A stretch of DNA of 64,000 nt from Branchiostoma floridae (taxonomy: Eukaryota > Chordata > Leptocardii > Amphioxiformes > Branchiostomatidae). The notes under the pieces are model-generated. The model was given only the letters and a program-made list of their open reading frames with translations. It did not search any database and was not told the DNA's origin. Shown here piece after piece: positions 1 to 13,079 of the stretch (positions are counted from its first letter, which is position 1; each line of letters begins with the position of its first letter). The position numbers and the translations under genes were made by a program. The stretch spans positions 8,366,354-8,430,353 of the forward strand of contig NC_049991.1 in assembly GCF_000003815.2 (NCBI RefSeq), read 5' to 3'.

Positions 1-1355
1 CAGTCTTAGCGTGTGGTTAATGTTAAGTATGCGTTTCCATACACTAAATATGACGCAACAAATTTTAGGTTCTGACAAAGAAACTTCCTTTTGTGTTTTG
101 AAAGGCGAATCTATTCTCCAACACAAGAATTGTGTAGCTAAATAAAATCACAACAGGACTTTAGGATGCTATCTACGTCCGGCCTCGTCAAAGCCCGTTA
201 GGCCGGGACGGAGGCCCCTACAAACTATCAACCACCCTAGCTCGTGTAACGTGAGGTGCTTTGAGCGACAGAGCCCTCAGTTGCTCTGAAGAAGACTATT
301 TGATTGGTTAAAAATTAATTCCTGCTGTTGTAAAATGGTTGAAACTTTCTTATAGCCTCTGAACTGATTAAAAGTTTCTAACCAATTACGTGAGGAGGCA
401 AGTTACTCTACGGCATTGAGGGATTGGATCAGCTCCAAGCAATTACACAGCGTCGTATTGTCTCACCAGAGGAGCAGAGAGCCGTAATGGTTTTGTTACC
501 CAGCGTGCAGATGTGCGAATTGGACGCTTTGACAAAGATTAACATACATATAGAAGAGAACTTGGGGGAAAAAGTTAGTGGCTAAAGAGTACCAGAGGCA
601 TTTTATTTTTCAGCTGAAACTCAAAGATTAGGCATTGAAAAGTTTTGACCGTTCTTCTGGTCTTCCTTGGAGAACGTATTGCTAATTTCTCAGAGCACGT
701 CACTTCAATGAGGTGTGACGTGAGCACTGGGTCAAAGGTGCTCACCCGTAATAGTTTGTGGTGGCCCCCGTCTCGGTTCAGTTGCCAAGATTTTGTGATG
801 AAGGAGTAGCTCTGTGTCTTGGTGTGAAAAAGAAGTGCGGTTATTTATCAATGTGATTATTTCAAGTGAAAAGTATTATTTTTTTTCGTTCAGCGCTCGT
901 GTATACAATTTTGATTGTATTTTTAAACTCGCAAAAGCTTTATTTTTGTCCATCATAATGAATTTAGTTGAAACAATGAGCTGTATTATGAGAAAACGAT
1001 AACGTTCAAGTTTATGTATTACGTAGTGTATATTACAGGAAATGCACCGGGTATACAACTAAAATAGCCAGAGTATCTTTGACAAAGCAGGATGCAACAG
1101 TATCTTGGATGCCGTGGATATATCAAATAGAAATTGGAAAATGTATAGGTGCATGCACTCCAAATTCAGACACGCCTTACCGTGGTAGGATCAAAATTTC
1201 ATTTTCAATCGGAATGTTATTTTAACACCTAGGGGAAAGTGTTACCCAGACGATGTACCGCGAAATTATTGACTGAACAGCACCAGTCAAGGAATGAGTA
1301 ATCCACCGCTTCAGTGATGTCACTTTATGCAAATTGTCACGTGATTAGGTGAGCA
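1..1355. other. No gene seen
   Basis: No coding frame, repeat or RNA gene could be supported here. Confidence 0.5.
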
Positions 1356-1737
1356 GAGGATGAAAAGTTACAGAAAGTTTATGGATCCCACGTCTACAGT
1401 TTTCTATGCATTCTAATCTTTCACTTGGCATAGAGTCGATAGTCAGTGGAAAGTAACGACGAGTAGAATACGTTCAAATCCGCAGTGCAGAAAATCATAC
1501 ACTGCCAACGCCCATGCAGTGATCTGAATTCTGCAGTCGGTAAGCGGAGGATGAGTTGTAGAAAGTTTATGGCGTCCCCATCTACAATTTTCAATGTATT
1601 CTAATCTCTCACTTGGCATAGAGTCGATAGTCAGTGCAAAGTAATGACGTGTCTTATCCACAGTGCAGAAAATCAAACACTATACCAACACCCATGCAGT
1701 GATCTAACTTCTGCAGTGGTAGTAATTTGTAAAGAAG
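1356..1737. repeat. Two-unit tandem duplication, about 191 bp
   Basis: The unit gaggatga...cagtgcagaaaatca...cccatgcagtgatct is repeated with offset 191 (1356 and 1547). Copies are diverged by several percent with small indels. Confidence 0.85.
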
Positions 1738-1989
1738 TAACAGCGTACAATTAGCCCGTTCCCCGCTGCGCATCCCTGCCAAGTTGTGCGATCAATAACT
1801 ATAGACCGCACCGCCCGAGAAGACCTGAGAAATGAGTGTTGGTGTTTAGTAATGGGGATGTCGATCGGGTTGGGCAGCTCTGGTCGTCACAAACGTGTCT
1901 GTAATGGCAAATCACGACAGTGGTCCATTAGTCAAGGTGCGGGCAGTGTCGAGGGTTCATTGATTGATCACAAGTGGACATTATAGTCG

Positions 1990-2985
1990 TGTCAGGGCCT
2001 CACACTTTTCAGGTGCTTGAGTCGAGACGAGACGGGAGTGCTAACTGGTGCATTTAGATGCGCGACGGTTTCAATCACAAGAACGGAAATGGTCACTGCT
2101 GTGTAGAACCAGGGCATGTTACGGCGGTTTAGGTCAAGAAAATTGGGTTCAAACCTACGTTTGTCACTGTATAGTTCTGTCCATAAAGCCACACACCTTT
2201 AAGATGCTTGAGTTGAAACAGGACGCAAGTGCTAGATACTGCGTTTTGATGCGCAACAATTTCAATCGCAAGAACGGAAATGGTGACTTCTGTGTATAAC
2301 CAGTGCATGTTACGACGGTTTAGGTCAAGATACTTGAGCTTAAGCGCTTAAACTCACGTTTGTCATACAGATAGCCATAACGCCACACACTTTTTATGAA
2401 CCTTGAGTCGAGACGGGAGTGTTAAATAGTGCAGTTAGATGTGTGACATGGTATCTATCACGAGAACGGAAATGGTGGCTGCTGTGTATAACCAGGGCAT
2501 GTTACGACTTACGACGGTCAAGAAAAAAATGCGTTTAAACCTACGCTTGTCATAGTACAGCTGATCATAACACCACACACTTTTTTATGATCATTCCATG
2601 AGTCGAGACGGGGGTCATAGTATAGCTAGCCATAGCGCAACACACTTTATTCATGATCCCTGAGTCTAGACGGGAGTATCATAGTGCATTTCGATGCGCA
2701 ACGGTATCTATCACGAGAACGGAAATGGTGACTGCTGTGTAGGTCTATCATATGTCATGGCGGTTCAGTTCAAGAAAATTGCACTTGGCCCTACGTTTGA
2801 CATAGTATCGCTAGCCACACACTTTAAAGGACCAGGCTAGGGCATTATAAAGCCTTTCTAGATGTGCAACGATATCAATTACCAAAATGGAAACTGCGGT
2901 TGATGTGTAGAACTAGTATAAGTCATGGCAGTTTAGTTCAAGAGAACTGCACTTAACCCTACATAGTATCGCTACACATAATGAC
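1990..2985. repeat. Diverged satellite array, unit about 191 bp
   Basis: The word gaacggaaatgg recurs at about 2081, 2272, 2463 and 2717, with a diverged form near 2885. Each unit also carries ttgagtcgagacgggagtg, cagggcatgttacg and cacacacttt. One unit is expanded by an internal duplication (2590-2670). Confidence 0.85.
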
Positions 2986-3496
2986 GTGTACAGTGGCTTT
3001 GAAGCATTTATCTTTGTAAGACGTAACAATGCCGTCTTGAGGAAGATGAATAGCACTTCGCTATCAAAGCAACCACAGCCCAGGCGACGAAGACATTAAA
3101 AGAACTGCAGCTTCATCAAATGTTTCCCTCTAGAGCCGTTCCGTATGGTCGTTTAAACTTCTTAACTGTTGTAGCTAGCGATAAAGAAGTTTTCCGACCC
3201 CAGTTTATGTGACACAGACTGTATTAAAACTGACAATAAGCAGCAAACAGTGTGATATAAATCCAACCTGTCGCTCATTTCTGTATTGAACCAGGAGTTC
3301 ATATAAATGAGTAAAGTTTTGTCTCCACATTAGGCGAGGTGGTTAGCATACAACTACAGAAGGATATATCACCGATAAGTGCGTTTCTCGCACTTTACGG
3401 CAAACTTGGAATCACCAGGAGAGCGCTAAAACTGTGGAGTAGGGCGTCTGTAAATCTGATACCTTGTTTGGACCTAAAGCATAACGTATGTGCATA

Positions 3497-3959
3497 NNNN
3501 NNNNNNNNNNNNNNNNNNNNNNNNNNNNNNNNNNNNNNNNNNNNNNNNNNNNNNNNNNNNNNNNNNNNNNNNNNNNNNNNNNNNNNNNNNNNNNNNNNNN
3601 NNNNNNNNNNNNNNNNNNNNNNNNNNNNNNNNNNNNNNNNNNNNNNNNNNNNNNNNNNNNNNNNNNNNNNNNNNNNNNNNNNNNNNNNNNNNNNNNNNNN
3701 NNNNNNNNNNNNNNNNNNNNNNNNNNNNNNNNNNNNNNNNNNNNNNNNNNNNNNNNNNNNNNNNNNNNNNNNNNNNNNNNNNNNNNNNNNNNNNNNNNNN
3801 NNNNNNNNNNNNNNNNNNNNNNNNNNNNNNNNNNNNNNNNNNNNNNNNNNNNNNNNNNNNNNNNNNNNNNNNNNNNNNNNNNNNNNNNNNNNNNNNNNNN
3901 NNNNNNNNNNNNNNNNNNNNNNNNNNNNNNNNNNNNNNNNNNNNNNNNNNNNNNNNNNN
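3497..3959. other. Assembly gap (463 N)
   Basis: A run of N. Apparent open frames across it are artefacts. Confidence 1.
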
Positions 3960-5223
3960 ATTATTGACTCACATGTTTGTACATAGAGTGACGCCATGGA
4001 AGCGGTAGGAGCATCCCCTAACAGCCTAGTGTACTATAGGAAATTTTTTGTCCAATTCGTAGTGTTCGCAACTATAACTTGAAGGTCCTTCGTTATAGTG
4101 AATAATTTGTTTTAGTATACTTATCTGCCTGTCTGTTGACCTGAGAGGACCCAAACATCTTCAGTACAAAAATCAAAACCGACGTTTCCCAAATGTCTTA
4201 TATTGAAACCCTGGTCATCTACAGATGCTAGAATGATATACCATTAGTCAGGTCCGTCAAAACTGATACAATTTGACCAGAAACCCCATGTAATGGAGTC
4301 TATTCTTTGTCCTTTTTAAAGGCCGGATAACTATTAGTTTCAAGTTTAGAAATTTGCCACGTGAAGATTCAAACATTTTTAGCTCAAAGGTAAAACAAGC
4401 TATTGCAAAAAGCCTTATCCTCAGACGAACCTGGCTATCTGGAGCTCCTGCAAAGAGACACCGCCAGTCAGTTTCCACACCCTGAAGCGTCGGATGGGCC
4501 AAAACCAAAAGTGTTGGAGGCTTTTTGCCTTTCTTGTAAAGCTGGTGAAATTGTGAGCTCTGTTGATGACCTGGAATAACCCAAACAGGCTCAGCAAAAG
4601 CTTGAGATACCCCCCCCCCTCCTCCCACTCACACATTGTCTTATCTACAAAGGACCTGCTCATCTGAAGCCCCTGCAATGTGCTACCATTAATCAGTTTC
4701 ATCTTAACTGATTGGCTGCCGAGCGAAACCTGACTACGAAGAGGTTCCACTCGAGGCGATGAGATACATTAAAGCAAAACGGATGAGCGCGGTGGGCCGC
4801 GACGCGTTTTATGTTGCGGAGCGCTTCCTTTGTTCTTTAATCTCATCTGCCTTCCCCATCGATATCTCCGGGACACTAAGAATAGTTCTAGTCGCAGAAG
4901 ATCTCTTTCTGATATCCTTTTAGTTATATAAGCCTTGTGGAGGAAGGATATACATCTTTATCCATCCGTTCTAGGCATCGCAGACTGAAAACTGACGAGT
5001 GCTACTAAGTTGCTTCAGCTTTTCTGTGAAGAGTTTGTTTTACCATGACGTTTTTAAAAATACTTTCCCTGTCTTACAGTTTGGTTTGGCTCTCCTATGA
5101 ATAATTATTACGGAACGCTGTACATTGACATGCTGTTAACAACCAATTCCATACCAACAAACTGGCGGGAGAGAAGGTAATGTTTTCAACAAGTGGGCTA
5201 TAACACACCGGGGTGGACCCACT

Positions 5224-5400
5224 AAGGTAGCCTTGTGATTAGTGTTGTTGATCGGCATCTACAGCTTCTTGGCTCAGATCCCTAGCCCTGTCTCCTGTGT
5301 GGTGACATTGCAATTGGGAAAGACACGTAAAGCCTATATCCCCCTCGACTCAGCTGATAATTGCTAAGGTTGTTGGATGTAGCGCCGGAGGTGCTATGTT
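5224..5400 (+). mobile_element. tRNA-derived SINE
   Basis: It has A-box-like tagccttgtgattag and B-box-like ggctcagatccc about 35 bp apart. Then comes the widespread SINE body word ttgggaaagacac with the usual spacing. It is diverged and no target duplication was seen. Confidence 0.6.
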
Positions 5401-6049
5401 TCAAATGGGAGCCACACATCAAACACGTACATACATGTTCAGGAGTGGTAGAAGCCTAAATTGCTACGTCAACAATTATGCCTACGAAAAAGGTTCTGAA
5501 CAGAATTTCCCGCGAACTTAAGCCGATCCCTAAAGAAGCAGTCCCGCAGTGATCAAAATAACACTGGTCTTGTTGATACCAAAGCTTGTTACATAAATGG
5601 TAATGAAAATTTCCCTTCACCGACACTTTAAGAATGAGTGCTATGTGCTTTCGAAGCAGTGATTTGCTTCATTCGGTTCTCAAGGAAAAGAACAAGAAAC
5701 AAGAAGGCCGCAGATGTTAGGAGTCTGAATAATCACTTTGGGGGGCTGTTTCACGTCTACAGAGTACACTACATGCAACTTAAAAGCTTCGATGTGGATA
5801 AGACAGATTGTAGTGAGTGCGTCTGAATCGGCTGTATCGACGTTGCCGTTGATCATTTAAGTACCGAAGTCTTTGATATCGCCGACTGAAGTGTATGTCA
5901 GACATGAGACACTTTCAGACTTGCTTTCGGGGATTACAAGTAAACTCCACTTTTCAACATTGTTGATAAAGTAATCCTACTACTAGCAAGCAAGACCTTG
6001 TCTACAACTCTACGTCAAACCACTTATTTGTAAAAGTCTACCTTCGTCT

Positions 6050-6190
6050 AGCCGGGGCGAAACTCCCTTCCACGGCAAACAAGATTCCACGACAAACTCC
6101 CTTTCCAGGCACATGAGAACCTAGCCAACGCACGTTAAAAATCGCGAACCAACGCCCCCCCCCCTAAAAACAACCCCGTTCGAAGACTGC
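6050..6190. repeat. Dispersed repeat with poly-C tract, copy 1
   Basis: It shares gaaactcccttcca, cggcaaac, a poly-C run, then taaaaa and ccccg..cgaa with 8405-8590 in the same order. Confidence 0.7.
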
Positions 6191-6680
6191 ATGCTTTCGT
6201 CAATGTATTGACCAACATCAGTGTTTGCCGGCAAAATTATTTAGAAATTGGAGATATAATAACTTTCTTCACTTATTCTACCAACGCGTGACTCGATATG
6301 CAGTGGATCAAATGTCCTCCGTCTCTACCCATGACGATGACGAAGACACAAATAAGAAATTACAGTTTAAACACCCGCAAGCTTCTTCAGGCTGAATACT
6401 GATATTCAAGACAACATATTTCCATGATTCTAAAAACTTACGCAATTCCGAGCATGTCATAAAAAATTTTCCGTTACGAAAAAGACCTAGAACGGTTCAC
6501 AATATGTCTTCACAAAACCACAAAATGCATGAGTTCTGGATTAGCTACTCATGTTAGTGTTGAGCGAGACCTTAGACGCTGATTGGCTATTTCCTAAGGG
6601 CACCCTCGCCTGCTCAGGGACAAACAACCAATGGGACCTGGTGAGCAGAAGCTATGAAATCAAATGCGGCACCACCCTTT

Positions 6681-6860
6681 TAATCTCCAAGCAGATTCTA
6701 CGGTTGAATAAGATAGTATCAAAAGTTGTCAGAGGAGTGAAGCCGACATAGCTAAATCAGTTTGTATGCTCCGGTGCTCGTCTTACTCCCTTTGGCCGGC
6801 CCCAGTCCTCTGATATCTTTGATACTATCTTATTCAACCGTAGAATCTGCCTTGAGATTG
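6681..6860. mobile_element. Mutator-like foldback element, copy 1
   Basis: A 180-bp element with a perfect 9-bp target duplication ccacccttt (6672-6680 and 6861-6869). The ends are TAATCTCCAAGCAG and CTGCCTTGAGATTG. Inner arms 6691-6723 and 6818-6850 are a perfect 33-bp inverted repeat. Long inverted repeats with a 9-bp duplication are typical of Mutator-like elements. It is non-coding. Confidence 0.8.
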
Positions 6861-8404
6861 CCACCCTTTGTCATTCTGAAGAAATTCTACCTGCCGCCGT
6901 TCTAGTGACTTTCGTTCAGATAAGATTATGTTCTGGAATGCCCGATTTCCATGTACTGAATCCAACATATTGGTTTCTAGGTATTGGATGCATTCTTTAG
7001 TAACTTTCTATCACTACGTTGGGAATAATCTTCAAGTTTTCCTGATCACCAAGCAAGCGTTGTGGTTAAACTCAGGGGTAGAACATTGATGCGATTTTAC
7101 TTGTGGGTGTGAGCATTACGCTTATAAGATGTGTGTGGGCTGGCGTAAACGAGGAGGCTTACATAAGAGTCACATCCTCTAATTACAGTATTAAAGTAGG
7201 CGCTTTGAAGGATTATGCACATCTACAGTATCATTAGCCAGTGCACTGAATGACAGAAAACCCACCTACGTAGGAGCCTAAGTAGTGTGTACATTTGCCG
7301 CTGGAAGTTTCGTGACATTTACTTGTCTGTACTTTACAGCAGGATAATTGTGCTGACGATAATGGAATGGTAATAACTATCATTCGGACGAGATAGCTCG
7401 GTCTGAAGCCATATCATATCTGCATCCATTTAACGACTAGGCAATACTTGGTTTAAGGAACTGCCTGAAGACATGATGAAGACAGGCATTTATGGATTTG
7501 GAAAATAAAACCGGTGCCACGGTGCGATACCATGAGAGCAAAGTTCGTTTACATGCCAAATCTACATAGTTGTGCCATTCACAGCACGGTACACCAACTG
7601 TCACTCAACGGAGACGGTGGGTGGTATAGGCTTCTTGGCTACTTTGACCAATTATTGACGTCACATGTTCGTAAAGTCACTTAATTCTCAAAATGAAAGC
7701 AGCAGAAAATGCGAACGGCATTTTCTACAATAAAGATGATCTTTCATGCTAATAGCCTCTCTACTGCGGACTTGTGTGGTCATCAATGTAATTAAATCTT
7801 CGATGCACTCACGCCCAAATAATTGTTGGCTATTTCAACGCTCAAGAAAATAGATAATCTCTTGCGCTTTGTTTTGGTGTTTTCTTACGGGTAGAATTGA
7901 TAGTCTGAGGAGCAGGAACAAGAAAGGTTAGAAAACTATTTCTGTCAGGCGAGGTTGTCTGTAGGCGCTGTTAATATATTCGACCGACTTCAGCTAATAA
8001 GAGAACTCCCATCGTGAAGCAACATGTCGATGTCTTTTGTAACAGCGAAAAATCCGCCATATTCAAGAACCCCTGAGTGTGTGAGTGATTGCTGACTATT
8101 ATGCCGTTCTGCAGATGTACAAACAATTTACACCATGCAGCTTTCATGGCTTTGTGAGGTTTTATGCGTCCCCAAAGCGCTGCGGGACAGTAGTGCAAAC
8201 GATCGAGTTAGTTCTAACGGACGCATATTAATGGCGAGTCATGCGTGTTTGTGCAAAATAGAATAAGTACATTTCAAAAGTAAACAAATTAATGGTGCAC
8301 AACCAAGAGATATTCAATTATATGCACCAATTTTTGTTTGTTATCATTTTGATATATTTCTGCGGGCAATATATATATATTTTCTAACTGAAGAAGGGTT
8401 TGCC
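6861..8404. other. No gene seen
   Basis: Nothing recognisable between the Mutator-like element and the poly-C repeat. Confidence 0.5.
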
Positions 8405-8590
8405 TCTTTGGTGGGCTGAAACTCCCTTCCATGGCACACTCCCTTCCACAGCAAACTCCGTTCCACGGCAAAGCATCTTTCCCGGCAAACTTTCTTTCCC
8501 GGAATTAGAAAACCTTATTCAACGTTGAAAATTGCGTACAAGCCCCCCCCCCCCCCCCCCCATAAAAAGGCAGCCCCGCTCGAATTTTGC
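8405..8590. repeat. Dispersed repeat with poly-C tract, copy 2
   Basis: Homologous to 6050-6190. It has internal short tandem units of the ttccacggcaaac type and an 18-C run. Confidence 0.75.
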
Positions 8591-9763
8591 GAAGGAGGCT
8601 GATAAAAGAGTTTCTGAAAGACTAATGAAGCGTTGACAGGTGGATATTTATTGATTTATCAACCTGATGGAACTATTCATGGATTCCTGAAGCCTGTTTA
8701 CCGCTATGAGGATGTTGGTCCTACACTACAGAATACTAATTTCCCTGCTCCATCTCCAAGCGTCCTTGATATTAAACCGTTAATGGCTTCTTAGGACGAT
8801 CTTGAATTTTACTGTTATGCGTGCACTACACGCCACTTACACAAACCACTTATCAAAAGAAGATAAACATCTTGTTATGCAATATATCCAAGTTGTTTCT
8901 GATTTATGCAAATTGTATTCACACTGGTCTCTGTGAAAATAAGTTGCGTATTTGCTATGTATTTCATGTTTTTCATGTACACTTCTACAGATAACATTCA
9001 AATAACAGTAGACATCTTCCTTATGCAAAGTTTAGATAGTCTATTCAAATCTTTTCCACATCGGACGTTCGTAAAACGTATTCCCAACGTTGTATGTGTT
9101 CCACCAAATGCAAACCAACAGTAAATAACAAACGTCTTGCTAACACTTTGACAATAAGAAAATGTGCATGATAAACACATAAGCGTTAAAATACCTGTAT
9201 ATACAAATTGTGTCTAATTCATTCAAAAATATTCACACTGAAATGTTACAACGTTTGTATATGCAGCTTTTACAAAAATTATACCAACTATTTTACACGG
9301 GCCTTTTGTAAAATCGTATCATGTACTTACGTACACACTTACAGGAATAGGATATCTAATACGTTCCAGTCATGTAAAGTGTTTCTAGATCATACAAATC
9401 ATCTTTACACGACACTTAGAGGAAAGCGCATCGCCTATTTTATTTATCTTACGAATTTAAGATGTAAGCATTAGAAGCACTTGTCAAACAAAATGGAAGT
9501 TAGAAGTAATGTGATCGTACATGAAAGCTACAAATTACTGTTAATGGTGTTGCTAATTACGCCGGCAATGTGAGACGTACAGGTAACAACGTCTGATTTG
9601 TGGAACGTGGGAAGAGTGACAATAACTCGCTGCCTAGCTCTTCATTCATAGTCACATCACGTTTGTGTGGTTGGAGTCAATAACCACGCCTAACGATACC
9701 TGCAGTGGCGATGCAATCTTCCAACTGGCCGAACCAATAACCGACTTTTCTTGCAGCTGTCAC
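8591..9763. other. No gene seen
   Basis: AT-rich. Overlapping frames near 8837-9474 are low complexity and unmatched. Confidence 0.5.
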
Positions 9764-10141
9764 AAGAAAAATAAATCTCTAGTTTTCCTTTAGAAGAGGC
9801 TGGTTTTATAGATCAATGGGACGAGATTTTAGAGCAATTCCAAAAAGCTTTCCTACGTTTCTAAACAAACAAACAAACAAATGAAGAAACAAACAAACAC
9901 CATTTCTGACGTGTCACAAGAAGTAATATGTAATGAATATTTCATACTGTCTATTTCAAGAAAAATACATTTTTAGTTTTCCTTTTGGAGAGGCAGGTTT
10001 TATAGATTGATGAGATAAGATTTACGTCAATTCCAAAAAGCTTTCCAACGTTTCTAAACAAACAAGTGAAAAAACAAACACCATTTCTGTCGTGTCACAA
10101 GAGGTAATATGTAATAAATATTTCATGTTGTCTATTTCAAG
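9764..10141. repeat. Two-unit tandem duplication, about 190 bp
   Basis: Units 9764-9960 and 9961-10141 share tagttttcctt, ttccaaaaagctttcc, acgtttctaaacaaac and gtcacaagaagtaatatg. The caaa repeat tract differs in length. Confidence 0.85.
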
Positions 10142-10756
10142 AATTATCTATTTCGATATTAACAGTAAAATATTGAAAAGCAAATTCGAAAAAAAAACTT
10201 TAAGCTTCCGTCTCTATTTCTTGGTTAATATTTATAGCTTGGATTGACGACTTATCGTGAAAAAATAATGTCAGAGGATATTACACTCATCTCTGCAGAG
10301 CCCCTCGTTAAAATGTCTTTATTTTACTTGTATAGAGCTCGGCGGCTTGGAATGATGTATCTGTGTGAAGCGCAACGAGGATTACCAGTAAACCATCGGA
10401 AATATAAATCTATGGTAAGGAGTTTATATCAGGGCGTGCACCTGTGTAAACTATAAAGTAAACGGTGACAAACGCCGCAAGATATTCAACAAATCCCTTA
10501 CATGCACATTCCTGAAACCGTTTTGACAGACACAAATGTTAGACTTTGGTGCTGACTATGCTGGCACGTTGGTATATTGCTCTTTTTGATCTGTAGGCAT
10601 TATTTTCTTACAAACATTTGCAAAGCATCCAGAAAAAAATGTACGTAGTAATTTATCAATCCTATCCACATTATGCCCCTTGGTGATTTTCGACCGTTGA
10701 ACATTTTTCAAAAGACAACAGACAACATCACTTACGCTTTTCTATGTCTATTTCAG

Positions 10757-10906
10757 CCGATGGAAAGAATGATGAAGTATGGCGGAATAGCAGTGACACC
10801 TGAGTTGCAGTGTGGAACAGAACCAGTCAGCATTGCCCTGAAGAAGGTGACACTTGGTCATCAAAACGTCGCCTGTCAGTTGTATATAGATACTGCTAAA
10901 AAATAA
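10757..10906 (+). other. Exon-like block of unknown identity
   Basis: After a good acceptor (tctatttcag) an open frame reads PMERMMKYGGIAVTPELQCG and on through KKVTLGHQN to a stop at 10904-10906, overlapped by AATAAA (10902-10907). Alternatively it could end at a gtgaca donor at 10847 after exactly 90 nt, phase 0. I do not recognise the protein and see no partner exon. Confidence 0.25.
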
Positions 10907-12481
10907 AGAAACTTGCTATCCAGTGATTTTTCAACTCCGATAAAATCATATTCGGAATAGTTGATATGATAAGTATATGCAGAAACAGTCTCTTGATCTT
11001 GATCACATTTATTGTTCTGGGAGCGCCATCAACGACTGTGAACAGTCGAGAATTGGCAATTAAGGCCACAGCAAGTAAATTTTATGGATGACATCAGCAC
11101 GCTCAATAATTTTTGCCTGGTTTCAGAATTGGTTTTTGCCTGGTTTCTTCGTGGATGGTCAGATAGACCAAAATAGGCAAACATGTTGTGTTGTAGCCTA
11201 ATAATCATTCTTGTAGGAGTCACAATAGGAAGGTAGACATTACTATAGTTGTAGAAGTGAAACTTGTTGGATGGTTGTAAAAGTGCAACAAATATGAAAG
11301 CCATGACTGTAGTTACCAGCTTGGCAAGTGATACCAGTTTACCACACCAGTATCACCTTTATTACTCACTTCTTTAAGACAGGAATGAATGCCTTTTTAG
11401 TTGTGATGTCACGTTTTGTCAGTTAAAATCTTGTTACGATGTTTATGGTGAAGATTTAGCCAACTTGTTTTTTTACCCATCTTGTTTTTTTTTTGCACTC
11501 TGTATAGGATGTCATCCATAAAGTTTACTTTCTGTGGCCTATTTCTTTATGTCAATCTCCTCAGATGGCAGCCACTCTGGGCTCATTCCAGGGCGGATGT
11601 CTCCTTTACTTAAAGAATCGCTCTCTGGTGTACCTTGTTAATGCGTTTGCCAAGACGGTTCTGTTTTCCATTTTCGTTACGTCTTGTAAATTGCCTTTCT
11701 CAAGGACGCAACGTTGGGGATGGCGAGTATCTAACCCTTTAAACGTATCCATTGGTTCTTAGTCTAACGTTCTAAAAATTGCGCCACACCAACTCCACTA
11801 GTTATTGATTCGTGAATTCATCAATACTACTACTATTACAACATTGCTGCCTCTGTTGTTGTTGTTATTGTTATAATTGATTTTACTGGTTTCTGACAAA
11901 ATATGTCCATATGGATTATGACGGAAAATATGGGTCATGGTATTAGTAGGAGTAACCAGAGAATCACATACATAGAAGCTTGCTTAAATATACGAAGGAT
12001 TATCGAAATGTGCTTATACATGCACGAAGGGAATAAAAAAAATAATAGCGTATCCATATGTAAAATATGCCTCTATAGCAGGCTTCATCACTTGGCTGTC
12101 AAAAACCCAATACAATCATAATGTACTTGTGAGGGCTACGTGCAGGTGATTTTCTTTCCTGGCTAAATAAATAAACTGAACTGAACTGAACTGAACATGG
12201 AGATGATCGCATACAGACGTGCAAGTAGAAATCATATAGAAGTGTACAAGGAAAAGATTACATGGTAACGTTCTGAAAATGATCGCGAAGAAGTGTACCT
12301 ACGTGTTGTGTTTGCGAAGTTACTCTGCATTACATCACGAAGATACCCTTCTTATCGTTAGCTGTCGTGGATAAGCAACCTTACCATGCGTGCAATAGAC
12401 TGCATAAAGTGGTAGCTCAGTGCTAGCGATCTCGCGACGGTTGGAATGATTCTTAAGTGTCGCATTTACTGGGTCAGTCCT

Positions 12482-12500
12482 CCTTTATGGCCTCCTTCGG
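12482..12500 (-). mobile_element. Possible LINE tail fragment
   Basis: It shares the 18-mer tttatggcctccttcggt with the LINE 3' UTR at 29764-29782. Flanking similarity is weak. Confidence 0.35.
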
Positions 12501-12951
12501 TACTGGGTCACTACATCTTTACGAAATGAGGTCCACGTACATTTTAAAATCACCCTTCCGTAAAGACAGATCGATGCAGTATCACGTTCTGTGACTTGAA
12601 ATTACGTGACTGTTATTTTTGCAGCCTTGTGTTCTATATGTGGCGTTACGACGACTGAAAATTCGAATAGACGTTTTCTTACGTTTCCAACCCATGCACA
12701 CAACTTTTTTTTTGTTTTCTGTCACAAGAAATATGTATTTCTGGTTTTCTGTTTTAGGAATTCCAGTTATCGGGCTAAAAAGCTCTTGATAAGGATTGTA
12801 TATCTTGGTTAGTTTCTAATTCTGGAGGTTTATTTGATGAATCCTCAGACAAAAAAACTATACAGGCAAAAATTCACTTATCTAAGGTCAACTTCTTAAA
12901 AGAAGTGCCTTTATTTTACTTACATACCTATCTGTATCTGTATCTACATAG

Positions 12952-13030
12952 CCGGTATAACCGCCGTTCGGCGTAACACCAGCTTCCCACGCGCGCGGCG
13001 CGGCAGCAGCCGGTTATATTACACCGAACG
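12952..13030. repeat. GC-rich imperfect hairpin
   Basis: cgttcggcgtaa (12965-12976) pairs with ttacaccgaacg (13019-13030), one mismatch, across a GC-rich loop with gcgcgcggcgcgg. It is preceded by tatctgtatctgtatct. Probably a short transposon remnant. Confidence 0.5.
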
Positions 13031-13079
13031 ACCCGTCACACCTAGCTTTTGCACATCTATCTGCAAGCGTTCTTTAAAA

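Larger units (their letters stand above)
2986..6049. other. Intergenic, no gene seen
   Basis: It contains the 463-N gap and the SINE at 5224. Short frames such as 4257-4628 (minus) and 5638-5826 show no family match. Confidence 0.5.
10142..12951. other. Intergenic with one exon-like block
   Basis: Apart from 10757-10906 it holds a short aactg microsatellite (about 12174-12196) and a weak tRNA-like box pair near 12410-12450. Confidence 0.5.

Noticed and set aside
3339-4008. Open frames across the 463-N gap
   Set aside because: The codons are mostly N. The real sequence on either side shows no coding signal.
12405-12460. Possible tRNA gene (tggtagctcagtgctag ... ggttggaatga)
   Set aside because: The two boxes are too close, the B box has several mismatches, and no cloverleaf stems were found. 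At most a SINE remnant.
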